In this document: one piece after another, positions 32,180-40,742 of the stretch
Layout: the number at the start of each line of letters is the position of its first letter
Position numbering within the stretch: the first letter of the stretch is position 1
NCBI RefSeq assembly: GCF_003732705.1
Contig: NZ_MOBR01000007.1
Span: 62,001 to 126,000, forward strand
Reading direction: 5' to 3'
Source of the DNA: Pseudomonas frederiksbergensis
Lineage (GTDB): Bacteria > Pseudomonadota > Gammaproteobacteria > Pseudomonadales > Pseudomonadaceae
DNA length: 64,000 nucleotides
Position numbers and translations under genes: made by a program
The notes under the pieces: model-generated
Database searches by the model: none
The model's input: only the letters and a program-made list of their open reading frames with translations
Told to the model about the DNA's origin: nothing

Positions 32180-33334
32180 TCAATGCGCACCCGCCGCCTT
32201 GTTCAGATCACTCTCGGCCCATTGGGTGTAAACGCAGGCATCCGCCGTCGCCCAACGCACTTGCACCGGGTCGCCAGCCTTGAGCGGCATACCCGCCGCG
32301 GACAGCGCCTTGACGGTCATTGAAGTCCCGCCCGACGTCACCACGCTGCAAGTCTGGCTTTCACCGAGGAATAACACCTCCACGACTTTGGCCGACACCT
32401 CGTTCCAACCCGCCGCCAACGGTTCCTGGATCGCCTGCTGAACACTCAACGCCTGGGCTTTTTCCGGGCGCACCATCAGCAGCACATCCTGATCGGTGTG
32501 CAGGCCGGCGGTCAGGCGGATCGACAGCATCTGCCCTTCAAAACTGGCCGCCGCATTGCCCTGGGCCTTGAGCTTGAGGAAGTTCGAGTTACCGAGGAAC
32601 GAAGCGACAAACGCATTCGGCGGGTTCTGGTACAGGTCATAACCGCTGCCCAGCCCGACGATTTTGCCGTGGCTGAAAATCGCAATGCGCTGGGACAGGC
32701 GCATGGCTTCTTCCTGGTCGTGGGTCACGTAGACGATGGTGATGCCGAGGCGCCGATGCAGTTGGCGCAGCTCATCTTGCAGGTCCTCACGCAGCTTCTT
32801 ATCCAGGGCACCCAGCGGTTCGTCCATCAGCAGGATACGTGGCTCATAAACCAACGCCCGAGCAATCGCCACCCGTTGCTGCTGACCACCGGAGAGTTGC
32901 GAAGGTCGGCGATGGGCGAATTCTTCCAGTTGCACCAGTTTGAGCATCGCATCCACCCGGCGCTCACGTTCGGCAGTCGCCAGTTTGCGAATCGCCAGCG
33001 GGAACGCGATGTTGTCGCGCACCGACAAATGCGGGAACAGCGAATAGCGCTGGAACACCATGCCGATGTCCCGCTTGTGCGGCGGTACGTTGACCAGCGA
33101 TTGGCCGCTGACCAGGATCTCGCCGCTGCTCGGGGTTTCGAAGCCGGCGAGCATCGACAGGGTGGTGCTTTTACCGGAGCCGCTGGAGCCCAGGAATGTG
33201 AGGAATTCACCGTCCTGGATGTCCAGCGAAATGTTGTCCACGGCGGCAAAGTCACCGTAGTGCTTGTTCAGGTTGCGCAGGCTGACCAGGGTCTTGTTGT
33301 TCTGCTGCGCGGGGTCTTTGATCACGGCACTCAT
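32180..33334 (-). CDS. ABC transporter ATP-binding protein (PotA-like)
   Basis: This 384-residue ATPase of the spermidine/putrescine-Fe3+ import type has Walker A GSSGSGKST at 49-57, signature LSGGQQQ at 147-153 and Walker B ILLMDEP at 167-173. A C-terminal TOBE-like domain follows from about 290. It powers the importer made by the three upstream genes, 17 nt after permease 2. The cargo is unknown: PotABCD relatives carry polyamines, opines, small acids and other amines. A 14-bp palindrome CCTGTGGCCACAGG follows the gene at 32148-32161. Confidence 0.93.
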   Translation of the reverse strand: MSAVIKDPAQQNNKTLVSLRNLNKHYGDFAAVDNISLDIQDGEFLTFLGSSGSGKSTTLSMLAGFETPSSGEILVSGQSLVNVPPHKRDIGMVFQRYSLFPHLSVRDNIAFPLAIRKLATAERERRVDAMLKLVQLEEFAHRRPSQLSGGQQQRVAIARALVYEPRILLMDEPLGALDKKLREDLQDELRQLHRRLGITIVYVTHDQEEAMRLSQRIAIFSHGKIVGLGSGYDLYQNPPNAFVASFLGNSNFLKLKAQGNAAASFEGQMLSIRLTAGLHTDQDVLLMVRPEKAQALSVQQAIQEPLAAGWNEVSAKVVEVLFLGESQTCSVVTSGGTSMTVKALSAAGMPLKAGDPVQVRWATADACVYTQWAESDLNKAAGAH

Positions 33335-33351
33335 TTCTTACTCCTGGGCGC

Positions 33352-34161
33352 TCAGGCGCTGATTGCATTGCGCCGGCGCAGGGCGGCGGCGATCACCATG
33401 ACCAGCACCGACAGGCCGATCAGCAGCGTCGAAGCGACGGCGATCACGGGTGTCAGGTCCTGACGCAGGGTGGTCCACATTTTTACCGGAAGGGTTTGCA
33501 GGGTCGGGCTGGCCATCATCACGCTCAGCACCACTTCATCCCACGACACGAGGAAGGCGAACAGTGCACCGGCGACCATGCCCGGACGAATCGCCGGAAA
33601 GGTCACCTTGAACACCGCCTGCAAGCGCGAGGCACCGCAGATCACCGCCGCATCCTCGATCGACTGATCGAACAGCTTCAGCGAATTGATGATCGAGATG
33701 ATGGTGAACGGCAGCGCGACGATTACGTGGCTGACGACAAAGGCAAACATCGTCCCGGTGTAGCCGAGTTTGAGAAACAGTGCGTACACCGCCACGGCAA
33801 TGATCACCAGCGGCACAATCATCGGCAGGGTGAACAAACCGTAGAGCATTTCCCGGCCGGGGAAGCGTCCGCGCACCAGGGCGAACGCGGTGGGCAGGCC
33901 GAGGGCCACGGCACAAATTGTCGTCAGCACCGCGACCTTGAGGCTGGCGAACGCGGCGTTCATCCAGTCGGCGTTGGAAAAGAACTGGCCGTACCATTTC
34001 AGCGTCCAACCCGGCGGCGGAAACACCAGCCACTGGGAGGAGCCGAATGACAGCAGCACGATGAACACAATCGGCAACAGCAGGAACAACGCGATCAGGC
34101 CCGTGGTGAAATACAGGCCCAAGCGCATGCGCCGGCTCATGGCATTGGGGGTCAGGAGCAT
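33352..34161 (-). CDS. ABC transporter permease 2 (PotC-like)
   Basis: This 269-residue inner-membrane permease has about six membrane segments and the EAA-type coupling loop (EDAAVICGASRLQAVFKVTFPAIRPGMVAGALFAF) that contacts the ATPase. GAGG 9 nt before the ATG supports the start. Six bases separate it from permease 1. It forms the heterodimeric channel with that protein. Confidence 0.93.
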   Translation of the reverse strand: MLLTPNAMSRRMRLGLYFTTGLIALFLLLPIVFIVLLSFGSSQWLVFPPPGWTLKWYGQFFSNADWMNAAFASLKVAVLTTICAVALGLPTAFALVRGRFPGREMLYGLFTLPMIVPLVIIAVAVYALFLKLGYTGTMFAFVVSHVIVALPFTIISIINSLKLFDQSIEDAAVICGASRLQAVFKVTFPAIRPGMVAGALFAFLVSWDEVVLSVMMASPTLQTLPVKMWTTLRQDLTPVIAVASTLLIGLSVLVMVIAAALRRRNAISA

Positions 34162-34167
34162 GACGGC

Positions 34168-35109
34168 TTACCTCGCGTTGCTGGCGCCAACCGGGGATTC
34201 CGGCTGAAGCTTCAGATAGAAGTAGAACAACACCAGCGTAATCACGATCAGCAACGCGGCACCGGCGCTGGCCAGGCCCCAGTTAAGGAACGACTGCACC
34301 TGTTGAATGATGAACTCGGGCAGCATCATGTTCTGCGCACCACCGAGCAGCGCCGGGGTGACGTAGTACCCGAGCGACATCACAAACACCATCAAACCAC
34401 CGGAGAACAGCCCCGGCCGGCACAGCGGCAGGAACACCCGGAAGAAGTTGGTCCACGGGCTGGCGCCGCAGATCGAGCCGGCCTGCAGGATCATCGGGTC
34501 GATGGCCTGCATGGTCGCCTGCAACGGCAGGACGATGAACGGGATCATGATGTAGCTCATGCCGATCACCACGCCGGTGAGGTTGTGCACCATTTCCAGC
34601 GGCTGATCGATGATGCCCATGGCCATCAATGCCTTGTTGATCACCCCGGACGCTTGCAGCAACACCAGCCAGGAATAGGTCCGCGCCAACAGGCTGGTCC
34701 ACATCGACAGCAGCACGATGCTCAGGATCCAGCGCCCCCAACCTTTGGGCACCAGGGTGATGGCCCAGGCCAATGGAAAACCGAGCAGCAGACTGAACAC
34801 GGTCACCAGCCCGGCCACCGAAAAGGTGTTGAGCAAGACCCGGGCATAGGCCGAGTTGGCGAACAGTTGCTGGTAGTTGCCCAGGCCCGGTTCCGGCTCA
34901 AGCACGCCGCGCAGCAGCAAACCAATCAGCGGCGCCAGGAAGAACACGCCGAGGAACAGCAGGGCGGGGGCCAGGTTGCCGGCACCGCGCCAGCGCTGGG
35001 CCAGTGAAGGGGATTGCTTCATCACAGCCGCCTTGCCGGGAACCGGACCGGCAGCGCCAGCGGCGCTCCCGATCGGAGTGGATTGACGGGACGCGGCCGT
35101 CATTTTCAT
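34168..35109 (-). CDS. ABC transporter permease 1 (PotB-like)
   Basis: This 313-residue permease has a charged cytoplasmic lead of about 40 residues, six membrane segments, and the coupling loop MILQAGSICGASPWTNFFRVFLPLCRPGLFSGG-type region near 215-245. The chosen ATG at 35109 overlaps the stop codon of the binding-protein gene (ATGA); another ATG two codons later is possible. The order binding protein-permease-permease-ATPase is the potD-B-C-A set in one operon. Confidence 0.92.
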   Translation of the reverse strand: MKMTAASRQSTPIGSAAGAAGPVPGKAAVMKQSPSLAQRWRGAGNLAPALLFLGVFFLAPLIGLLLRGVLEPEPGLGNYQQLFANSAYARVLLNTFSVAGLVTVFSLLLGFPLAWAITLVPKGWGRWILSIVLLSMWTSLLARTYSWLVLLQASGVINKALMAMGIIDQPLEMVHNLTGVVIGMSYIMIPFIVLPLQATMQAIDPMILQAGSICGASPWTNFFRVFLPLCRPGLFSGGLMVFVMSLGYYVTPALLGGAQNMMLPEFIIQQVQSFLNWGLASAGAALLIVITLVLFYFYLKLQPESPVGASNAR

Positions 35110-36131
35110 TTGACCAGCCATTCGTTCCACCGTGTCGCGATGGCCGGACCGTTCTTGGCCCAGTACGCGAAATCAAGAGTGATCTGATCCTTAGCGTAGG
35201 CAGTCGGCAGGTTCGGGGCCAGGACCGAGTCCAGGCGCGCCACGCTGTCGACGTTGACCGGCGCATAGGCCGTCAGGTTGGAAAAGTCAGCCTGGCCTTT
35301 GGCGCTGCTGGCGTTGGCCAGGAACTTCATGGCGGCGCCTTTGTTTTTCGTGCCTTTTGGCACCACCAGAATGTCGGCCATGACCAGGTTCTGTTTCCAG
35401 CTCACGCCGACCGGTGCGCCGTCTTCTTGCAGGGCGTGGATCCGACCGTTCCAGAACTGACCCATGCTGGCTTCACCGGAGGCGAGCAACTGTTGCGACT
35501 GCGCGCCGCCGCCCCACCAGACGATGTCTTTCTTGATGGTGTCGAGTTTTTTGAAGGCGCGGTCCAGGTCCAGCGGGTAGAGCTTGTCGGCGGCTACGCC
35601 ATCGGCGAGCAGGGCCAGTTCAAGCACGCCGGGGCTCGGCCATTTGTACAGGGCGCGTTTGCCGGGAAAGGTTTTGGTGTCGAACAGCGCGGACCAGTCC
35701 TGGGGTTTGCTGGTGCCGAGCTTGCCTTCGTTGTAGCCGAGGACGAAGGAGAAGAAGAACGAGCCAACGCCGTAATCGGAGACAAACCGTGGGTCGATCT
35801 TGTCACGCTGGATCGCGGTGAAGTCCAGGGGTTCGAGCAAACCTTCGGCGGCGGCGCGCAGGGCGAAATCGGCTTCGACATCGACCACGTCCCACTGCAC
35901 GTTGCCGCTTTCGACCATGGCTTTGAGTTTGCCGTAGTCGGTCGGGCCGTCCTGGACGACGGTGATGCCGCTGGCCTTGCTGAACGGATCGGCCCAGGCC
36001 TGCTTCTGCGCATCCTGGGTGCTGCCGCCCCAGCTGACGAAGTTGACGCTTTGCGCCGCCATGGCCGCGTGGCTGGCTGTGGCCAACAAACCCGCAAACA
36101 GGATTGCGGTAGCACCTTTGTTCAACACCAT
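35106..36131 (-). CDS. ABC transporter periplasmic substrate-binding protein (PotD/PotF-like)
   Basis: This 341-residue binding protein has a Sec signal (TAILFAGLLATASHAAMA, cleavage before AQSVNFVSWGG). The mature start NFVSWGGSTQDAQKQAWADPFSKASGITVVQD is typical of the spermidine/putrescine-binding superfamily. It captures the cargo in the periplasm for the permeases. ATG at 36131 has GAGGG 7 nt before it; a GTG two codons earlier would sit too close. It is the first gene of the ABC operon, downstream of a GntR-like site at 36236. Confidence 0.93.
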   Translation of the reverse strand: MVLNKGATAILFAGLLATASHAAMAAQSVNFVSWGGSTQDAQKQAWADPFSKASGITVVQDGPTDYGKLKAMVESGNVQWDVVDVEADFALRAAAEGLLEPLDFTAIQRDKIDPRFVSDYGVGSFFFSFVLGYNEGKLGTSKPQDWSALFDTKTFPGKRALYKWPSPGVLELALLADGVAADKLYPLDLDRAFKKLDTIKKDIVWWGGGAQSQQLLASGEASMGQFWNGRIHALQEDGAPVGVSWKQNLVMADILVVPKGTKNKGAAMKFLANASSAKGQADFSNLTAYAPVNVDSVARLDSVLAPNLPTAYAKDQITLDFAYWAKNGPAIATRWNEWLVK

Positions 36132-36235
36132 TTTCACGCCCTCATTGTTGTGTTTATGAGTGGGGCTTTTTCAACGCCCCTATCGGGAGCAGTAGGTCCA
36201 TCGGGTCGATTACGACCGTCCGGTCTATGGAATAT

Positions 36236-36252
36236 CATATTATGGTATTCCA
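36236..36252. promoter_or_regulatory. GntR operator 2 (reverse orientation, degenerate)
   Basis: Read on the minus strand it is TGGAATACCATAATA, matching the TGGTATACCATAATAC sites with one change in the core. It lies about 105 nt before the binding-protein start. A second GGAATATC half-copy is adjacent (36229-36236). Confidence 0.55.
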
Positions 36253-36315
36253 AACTTTGTGCAAGCACTTTGCCGTACCGGCTATCTGCCAAATCCGGGT
36301 TTTGCAGAGTTCTGT

Positions 36316-36381
36316 GTAGGAGCAAGGCTTGCCCGCGATGGCGTTCTTAAAATCGCCATCGCGGGCAAGCCTTGCTCTTAC
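36316..36381. repeat. REP hairpin (GTAGGAGCAAGGCTTGC type)
   Basis: GTAGGAGCAAGGCTTGCCCG pairs with its inverted copy ending at 36381, with a GCGATGGCG/CGCCATCGC stem in between. It lies between the ABC operon promoter and the ribB 3' end. Confidence 0.82.
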
Positions 36382-36403
36382 GGGTACGGGGAACGCCTCC
36401 CGA

Positions 36404-37513
36404 TCATTCGCTAAACGCAATGCTTTCAACGACTTCCAGGTCATACCCGGTCAACCCGGCATACTTCAGCGGCGGGCCGAGATGACGCAATTTGCCCACG
36501 CCCAGGTCCTGCAGAATCTGCGCCCCGGTGCCCACTTCAGAATAGATCCGCGACTGCGAACGGCTGAACTGCCGGGGTGGCTGGGTCAGTTGCGGCACCC
36601 GTTCCAGCAGCGCTTGCGACGATTCGTGATTGGCCAGCACCACCACCACGCCGCGGCCTTCTTCGGCCACCCGTTGCAACGCCGCCCACAGCGTCCAGTT
36701 CGACGGTCCGCTGTACTGCGCGCCGACCAGGTCACGCAGCGGATCGATCACATGCACGCGCACCAGCGTCGGTTCATCCCGGCGCACATCGCCCATGACC
36801 ATCGCCATGTGCACGCCGCCTTCGATGCGGTCTTCGAAGGTGATCAAGCGGAAGACGCCATGCACCGTTGGCAGTTCCCGCTCGCCGATGCGTACCACGG
36901 TGTGCTCGGTGCTGAGACGGTAGTGAATCAGGTCGGCGATGGTGCCGATCTTGATCCCGTGTTTGCGTGCGAACACTTCCAGGTCCGGGCGGCGGGCCAT
37001 GGTGCCGTCATCGTTCATCACTTCGACGATGACGGAGGCGGGTGTGAGGCCGGCCAGTCGGGCCAGGTCGCAACCGGCCTCGGTGTGCCCGGCGCGGGTC
37101 AGCACGCCACCTTCCTTGGCGCGCAACGGGAAGATATGGCCGGGCTGCACAATGTCGGCAGGTCCGGCATCGGGGGCGACGGCGGCCGCCACCGTGCGCG
37201 CCCGATCAGCGGCGGAGATGCCCGTGGTCACGCCCGTTGCAGCCTCGATGGACACGGTGAACGCGGTGCTGAAAACACTGGCGTTACTCGGCACCATTTG
37301 TTCTAGTCCCAAGCGCTGGCAGTGTTCATCGGTTAGCGTCAGGCAGATCAGACCACGGGCCTCGCGGGCCATGAAACTGATCGCTTGCGCGGTGCAACGA
37401 TCAGCGGCCAGCAGCAGGTCGCCTTCGTTTTCCCGGTCTTCGTCATCGACCAGAATCACCATTTTGCCTTGGCGATAATCGTCGATGATGTCTTCGATGC
37501 TGTTGAAGGCCAT
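36404..37513 (-). CDS. ribB: RibB paralogue: 3,4-dihydroxy-2-butanone-4-phosphate synthase with degenerate GTP cyclohydrolase II domain
   Basis: Of 369 residues, 1-200 form the DHBP synthase domain with the acidic loop DDEDRENEGD (23-32) and RAGHTEAGCDLARLAG. The C-terminal part is a GTP cyclohydrolase II fold but lacks the zinc-binding and catalytic motif: where RibA has a CLTGD...RCDC segment, this protein reads VRVHVIDPLRDLVGAQYSG. Only the RibB reaction (ribulose 5-phosphate to DHBP for riboflavin) is likely. Its place among flavin monooxygenase genes, with a GntR site at its promoter, suggests extra FMN supply for the pathway. Divergent from the DUF1330 gene. Confidence 0.92.
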   Translation of the reverse strand: MAFNSIEDIIDDYRQGKMVILVDDEDRENEGDLLLAADRCTAQAISFMAREARGLICLTLTDEHCQRLGLEQMVPSNASVFSTAFTVSIEAATGVTTGISAADRARTVAAAVAPDAGPADIVQPGHIFPLRAKEGGVLTRAGHTEAGCDLARLAGLTPASVIVEVMNDDGTMARRPDLEVFARKHGIKIGTIADLIHYRLSTEHTVVRIGERELPTVHGVFRLITFEDRIEGGVHMAMVMGDVRRDEPTLVRVHVIDPLRDLVGAQYSGPSNWTLWAALQRVAEEGRGVVVVLANHESSQALLERVPQLTQPPRQFSRSQSRIYSEVGTGAQILQDLGVGKLRHLGPPLKYAGLTGYDLEVVESIAFSE

Positions 37514-37546
37514 GCTGGATTCTCGATGTCTAGGGAGTTCGTAACG

Positions 37547-37562
37547 TGGTATACCATAATAC
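37547..37562. promoter_or_regulatory. GntR operator 3 (TGGTATACCATAATAC)
   Basis: Exact 16-bp copy of the site at 43731, with palindromic core GGTATACC at 37548-37555. It lies in the 70-bp divergent gap between ribB (minus) and the DUF1330 gene (plus), so it can control both. Confidence 0.7.
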
Positions 37563-37583
37563 AAAATTAACCGAGAGGTCACT

Positions 37584-37880
37584 ATGAAGGCGTACTGGAT
37601 TGCTCACGTGAATGTCACCGATCCCGATCAATACACGCAGTACACACAGCGCGCCCCGGCGGCGTTTGCGTTGTACGGCGGACGGTTTTTGGCCAGGGGC
37701 GGGCGCAGCGAAGCGCTGGAAGGTGGGCCTGCGGCGCAGCGCAATGTGGTGATCGAGTTCGACTCCTACGAGCAAGCGGTGGCGTGCTATCACTCCGAGC
37801 AGTATCAGGAGGCGAAAGGGCACCGCGCGGGCGTGGCGCTGGCCGATATCATCATCGTGGAAGGCGTGGCACCGGCCTGA
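37584..37880 (+). CDS. DUF1330 protein
   Basis: This 98-residue ferredoxin-like (dimeric alpha-beta barrel) protein has the DUF1330 markers YWIAHVNVTDPDQYTQYTQRAP, FLARGG and VIEFDSYEQAVACYHSEQYQEAK. The family is small and of unknown reaction; it often accompanies oxygenase pathways and may isomerise or hydrolyse unstable intermediates. Its start lies 22 nt after the GntR operator. It is the only gene of this regulon on the plus strand. Confidence 0.88.
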   Translation: MKAYWIAHVNVTDPDQYTQYTQRAPAAFALYGGRFLARGGRSEALEGGPAAQRNVVIEFDSYEQAVACYHSEQYQEAKGHRAGVALADIIIVEGVAPA

Positions 37881-37897
37881 CAAACGCCACATAACCC

Positions 37898-38298
37898 GTA
37901 GGAACAAGGCTTGCCCGCGATGGCGGTTTCAAGAACGCCTTCGCGGGCAAGCCTCGCTCCTACAGTGGATTGGGGCGAAATGCGAGTTGTGCGGACGACG
38001 CAGAACCCTGTAGGAGCAAAGCTTGCTCGCGAAGGCGATTTCAAGAACGCCATCGCGGGCAAGCCTCGCTCCTACAGTGGATTGGGGCGAAATGCGAGTT
38101 GTGCGGACGACGCAAAACCCTGTAGGAGCAAAGCTTGCTCGCGAAGGCGATTTCAAGAACGCCATCGCGGGCAAGCCTTGCTCCTACGGAAGATCGGGCA
38201 ACACGCGAATGGTGCGGACGACGCAAAACCCTGTAGGAGCAAAGCTTGCTCGCGAAGGCGATTTCAAGAACGCCATCGCGGGCAAGCCTTGCTCCTAC
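37898..38298. repeat. Tandem REPIN array (4 hairpins, 112-bp period)
   Basis: Four REP hairpins of the GTAGGAGCAA(A/G)GCTTGC type begin at 37898, 38010, 38122 and 38233. The three spacers are related and the first two nearly identical, each with a GTGCGGACGACGCA block before the next hairpin. The whole 112-bp unit has therefore been duplicated, not just the hairpin. The array fills the gap between the convergent DUF1330 and NUDIX genes. Confidence 0.88.
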
Positions 38299-38315
38299 AA
38301 AAGCAGTGGGTGCTG

Positions 38316-38882
<567 letters not shown>

Positions 38883-39635
38883 TCATCGACCTATGCGCGG
38901 TTCTTTGAGGGCGATCGGCAGGGTGATCTCCGGGATTTCACCGGTCTCTTCCTGCTTGCTCTTGAGGTAGTCCATGGCCACCTTGGCAGCGGAGCGCACG
39001 TGGTCGACGCACGCCTGATGAGCGACCAACGGATCGCCGCTCTTGATTGCCTCGACCATGCGTTCCATTTCCTGGTTACTGGCGCCGCGACGGTTTTCCT
39101 GGGATACCGACGTCGCGCGCAAGTAGCTGATGCGCGCCTGCAACTGACGCAGTTGAGTGGCCGCGACATGGTTGCCCGAGCCTTCCAGCAGTACGTCGTA
39201 GAAACCCTGGACCGAATCGATCACCTGTTGCAACTCGCCGTCCTTGAGGGCCTGGCGGTTGAGCTCGAGGGCTTTTTCCAGGGCCTTGATGTCCTTGGCC
39301 TTGGCGCGCAGGGTGAACAACTGGACGATCAGGCCTTCGAGTACGCAACGCAGTTCATAGATATCGCCGGCGTCGGACAAGGTGATGATCGCCACACGCG
39401 GGCCCTTGGCATCGGCGAATTCCACCAGCCCTTCGGATTCCAGGTGACGCAAGGCTTCACGCACCGACGTGCGGCTGACGCCCAAGCGATCGCACAGATC
39501 CCGTTCCACCAGACGGTCACCCGGCAGGAGCTGGAAGTTCATGATGGCGCTTCGCAGTTTATCCAGCACGATTTCGCGCAGGGTAATGGGGTTGCGATTG
39601 ACCTTGAAGCTGTCGTCGAGTGGCAGGCGTTTCAT
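38883..39635 (-). CDS. GntR-family regulator (FadR/FCD subfamily)
   Basis: The 250-residue protein has a winged HTH at about 15-80 (REIVLDKLRSAIMNFQLLPGDRLVERDLCDRLGVSRTSVREALRHLESEGLVEF) and a helical FCD effector domain from about 90 with likely metal-binding histidines (GSGNHVAA, CVDHVRS). It is the only GntR gene in the window. It lies inside the set of units preceded by the TGGTATACC sites, which fit FCD-type operators, so it is probably their repressor. The effector may be a pathway metabolite. Confidence 0.92.
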   Translation of the reverse strand: MKRLPLDDSFKVNRNPITLREIVLDKLRSAIMNFQLLPGDRLVERDLCDRLGVSRTSVREALRHLESEGLVEFADAKGPRVAIITLSDAGDIYELRCVLEGLIVQLFTLRAKAKDIKALEKALELNRQALKDGELQQVIDSVQGFYDVLLEGSGNHVAATQLRQLQARISYLRATSVSQENRRGASNQEMERMVEAIKSGDPLVAHQACVDHVRSAAKVAMDYLKSKQEETGEIPEITLPIALKEPRIGR

Positions 39636-39724
39636 GGGGTCCGCTCTGAGTGTGGCTGTCCTTGCAAAAAGAGCACTTCGATCACTGGAATCGGCGTGCT
39701 CGGTCAGATCAAACAGCCAAGGGG

Positions 39725-40114
39725 TTAACTTGAGGCCTCGGCATCGGCTTCGGCGAAGGCTTCACGGGCAAGCCGGAAACTGTCCACGGCTGCGGGCACT
39801 CCGCAATATATGCCGACCTGAAGCAGAATTTCGCGTATTTGCTCACGACTCAGGCCGTTACGCAAGGCGCCGCGCACATGCAGCTTGAGTTCGTGCGGCC
39901 GGTTGAGGGCCGAGATCATGGCCAGGTTTATCATGCTGCGTTCTTTAAGCGACAAACCCTCCCGGCCCCAGACATGGCCCCAGCAATACTCGGTGACCAT
40001 CTCCTGCAACGGGCGGGTGAAGTCGTCGGCGTTGTCGATGGAGCGCTGCACATAGGCTTCGCCCAGCACCTGGGTGCGGATTTTCAGGCCTTTTTCGTAC
40101 TTCTCGTTGCTCAT
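39725..40114 (-). CDS. Carboxymuconolactone decarboxylase-like protein
   Basis: This 129-residue helical protein of the CMD/AhpD superfamily shows KYEKGLKIRTQVLG, TEYCWGHVWGREGLSLKERSMINLAMISALNRPHELKLHVRGALRNG and QVGIYCGVPAAVDSFRLA. That pattern is the 4-carboxymuconolactone decarboxylase type rather than AhpD, since the CxxC redox pair is absent. GGAGG 7 nt before the ATG sets the start. It may decarboxylate a lactone or act on a related ring-opened product. It lies between a flavin reductase (with a REPIN in the gap) and the GntR gene. Confidence 0.88.
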   Translation of the reverse strand: MSNEKYEKGLKIRTQVLGEAYVQRSIDNADDFTRPLQEMVTEYCWGHVWGREGLSLKERSMINLAMISALNRPHELKLHVRGALRNGLSREQIREILLQVGIYCGVPAAVDSFRLAREAFAEADAEASS

Positions 40115-40138
40115 CTCGATGCCTCCCATGCAATCCCT

Positions 40139-40226
40139 GTGGGAGCGAGCTTGCTCGCGATGGCGGCGTCACATTCGGCAAAAATGTTGACTGACCCACC
40201 GCTATCGCGAGCAAGCTCGCTCCCAC
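40139..40226. repeat. REPIN (GTGGGAGCGAGCTTGC type)
   Basis: Inverted REP pair with an internal GTTGACTGACC spacer, inside the minus-strand operon between the flavin reductase and the CMD-like gene. It may limit expression of the downstream genes. Confidence 0.85.
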
Positions 40227-40244
40227 ATGTACGGTGTAGACCCG

Positions 40245-40730
40245 TCAGGCCAGCGAAGGCAACGGCCCCAGCTTGCCTTTGTGATAAATCATTGGCGTCA
40301 CCGCTTGCTCGGGCAGGATCAGATTCTTCACCAGCCCAACGATAATCGCGTGATCACCGCCATCGTATTCGCGCCACAGTTCGCACTCGATGATCGCCGT
40401 GGCCTTGCCCAGCAGCGGGTTGCCCAGTTCACTCAAATGCCAGTCGATGCCGTTGGCCTTGTCCTTGCCTTTACCGGCAAACGCGTAGGCCTCGGCGGTC
40501 TGGTCGGCGGACAGCAAATGAATCGCAAATTGCTTGCTGTCACGCAGCACCGGATAGGTGTCGGAAGCATAGTTGGGGCAGAACAGCACCAGCGCCGGGT
40601 CGATCGACAGCGCACTGAAGGCGCTGGCGGTAATACCGACGATACCGCCGTCCGGGTCCAGGGTGGTGACCACGGTCACGCCGGAAGGGAAGGAGCTCAT
40701 GACTTCTTTATAGATGCCGGGTTCGATCAT
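40245..40730 (-). CDS. NAD(P)H:flavin reductase (reductase component, copy 2)
   Basis: This 161-residue paralogue of the reductase at 31564 has the same length and needs no gaps (about 72% identical by hand count), including FPSGVTVVTTLDPDGGIVGITASAFSAL and TAIIECELWREYDGGDHAI. It makes FMNH2 (or FADH2) for an oxygenase. The two copies differ most at about residues 61-80 and 140-156. It follows the aldehyde dehydrogenase gene by 12 nt. Confidence 0.9.
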   Translation of the reverse strand: MIEPGIYKEVMSSFPSGVTVVTTLDPDGGIVGITASAFSALSIDPALVLFCPNYASDTYPVLRDSKQFAIHLLSADQTAEAYAFAGKGKDKANGIDWHLSELGNPLLGKATAIIECELWREYDGGDHAIIVGLVKNLILPEQAVTPMIYHKGKLGPLPSLA

Positions 40731-40742
40731 TTCGCAAGACTC

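Noticed and set aside
37514..37583. A possible FMN riboswitch before the ribB paralogue.
   Set aside because: The leader is only about 70 bp, shared with a divergent gene, and is taken up by the GntR site; no RFN-like conserved segments are visible.
37898..38298. The tandem array considered as a CRISPR array.
   Set aside because: The repeated parts are long hairpins with nearly identical spacers, the opposite of CRISPR, and no cas gene is near. It is a REPIN array.
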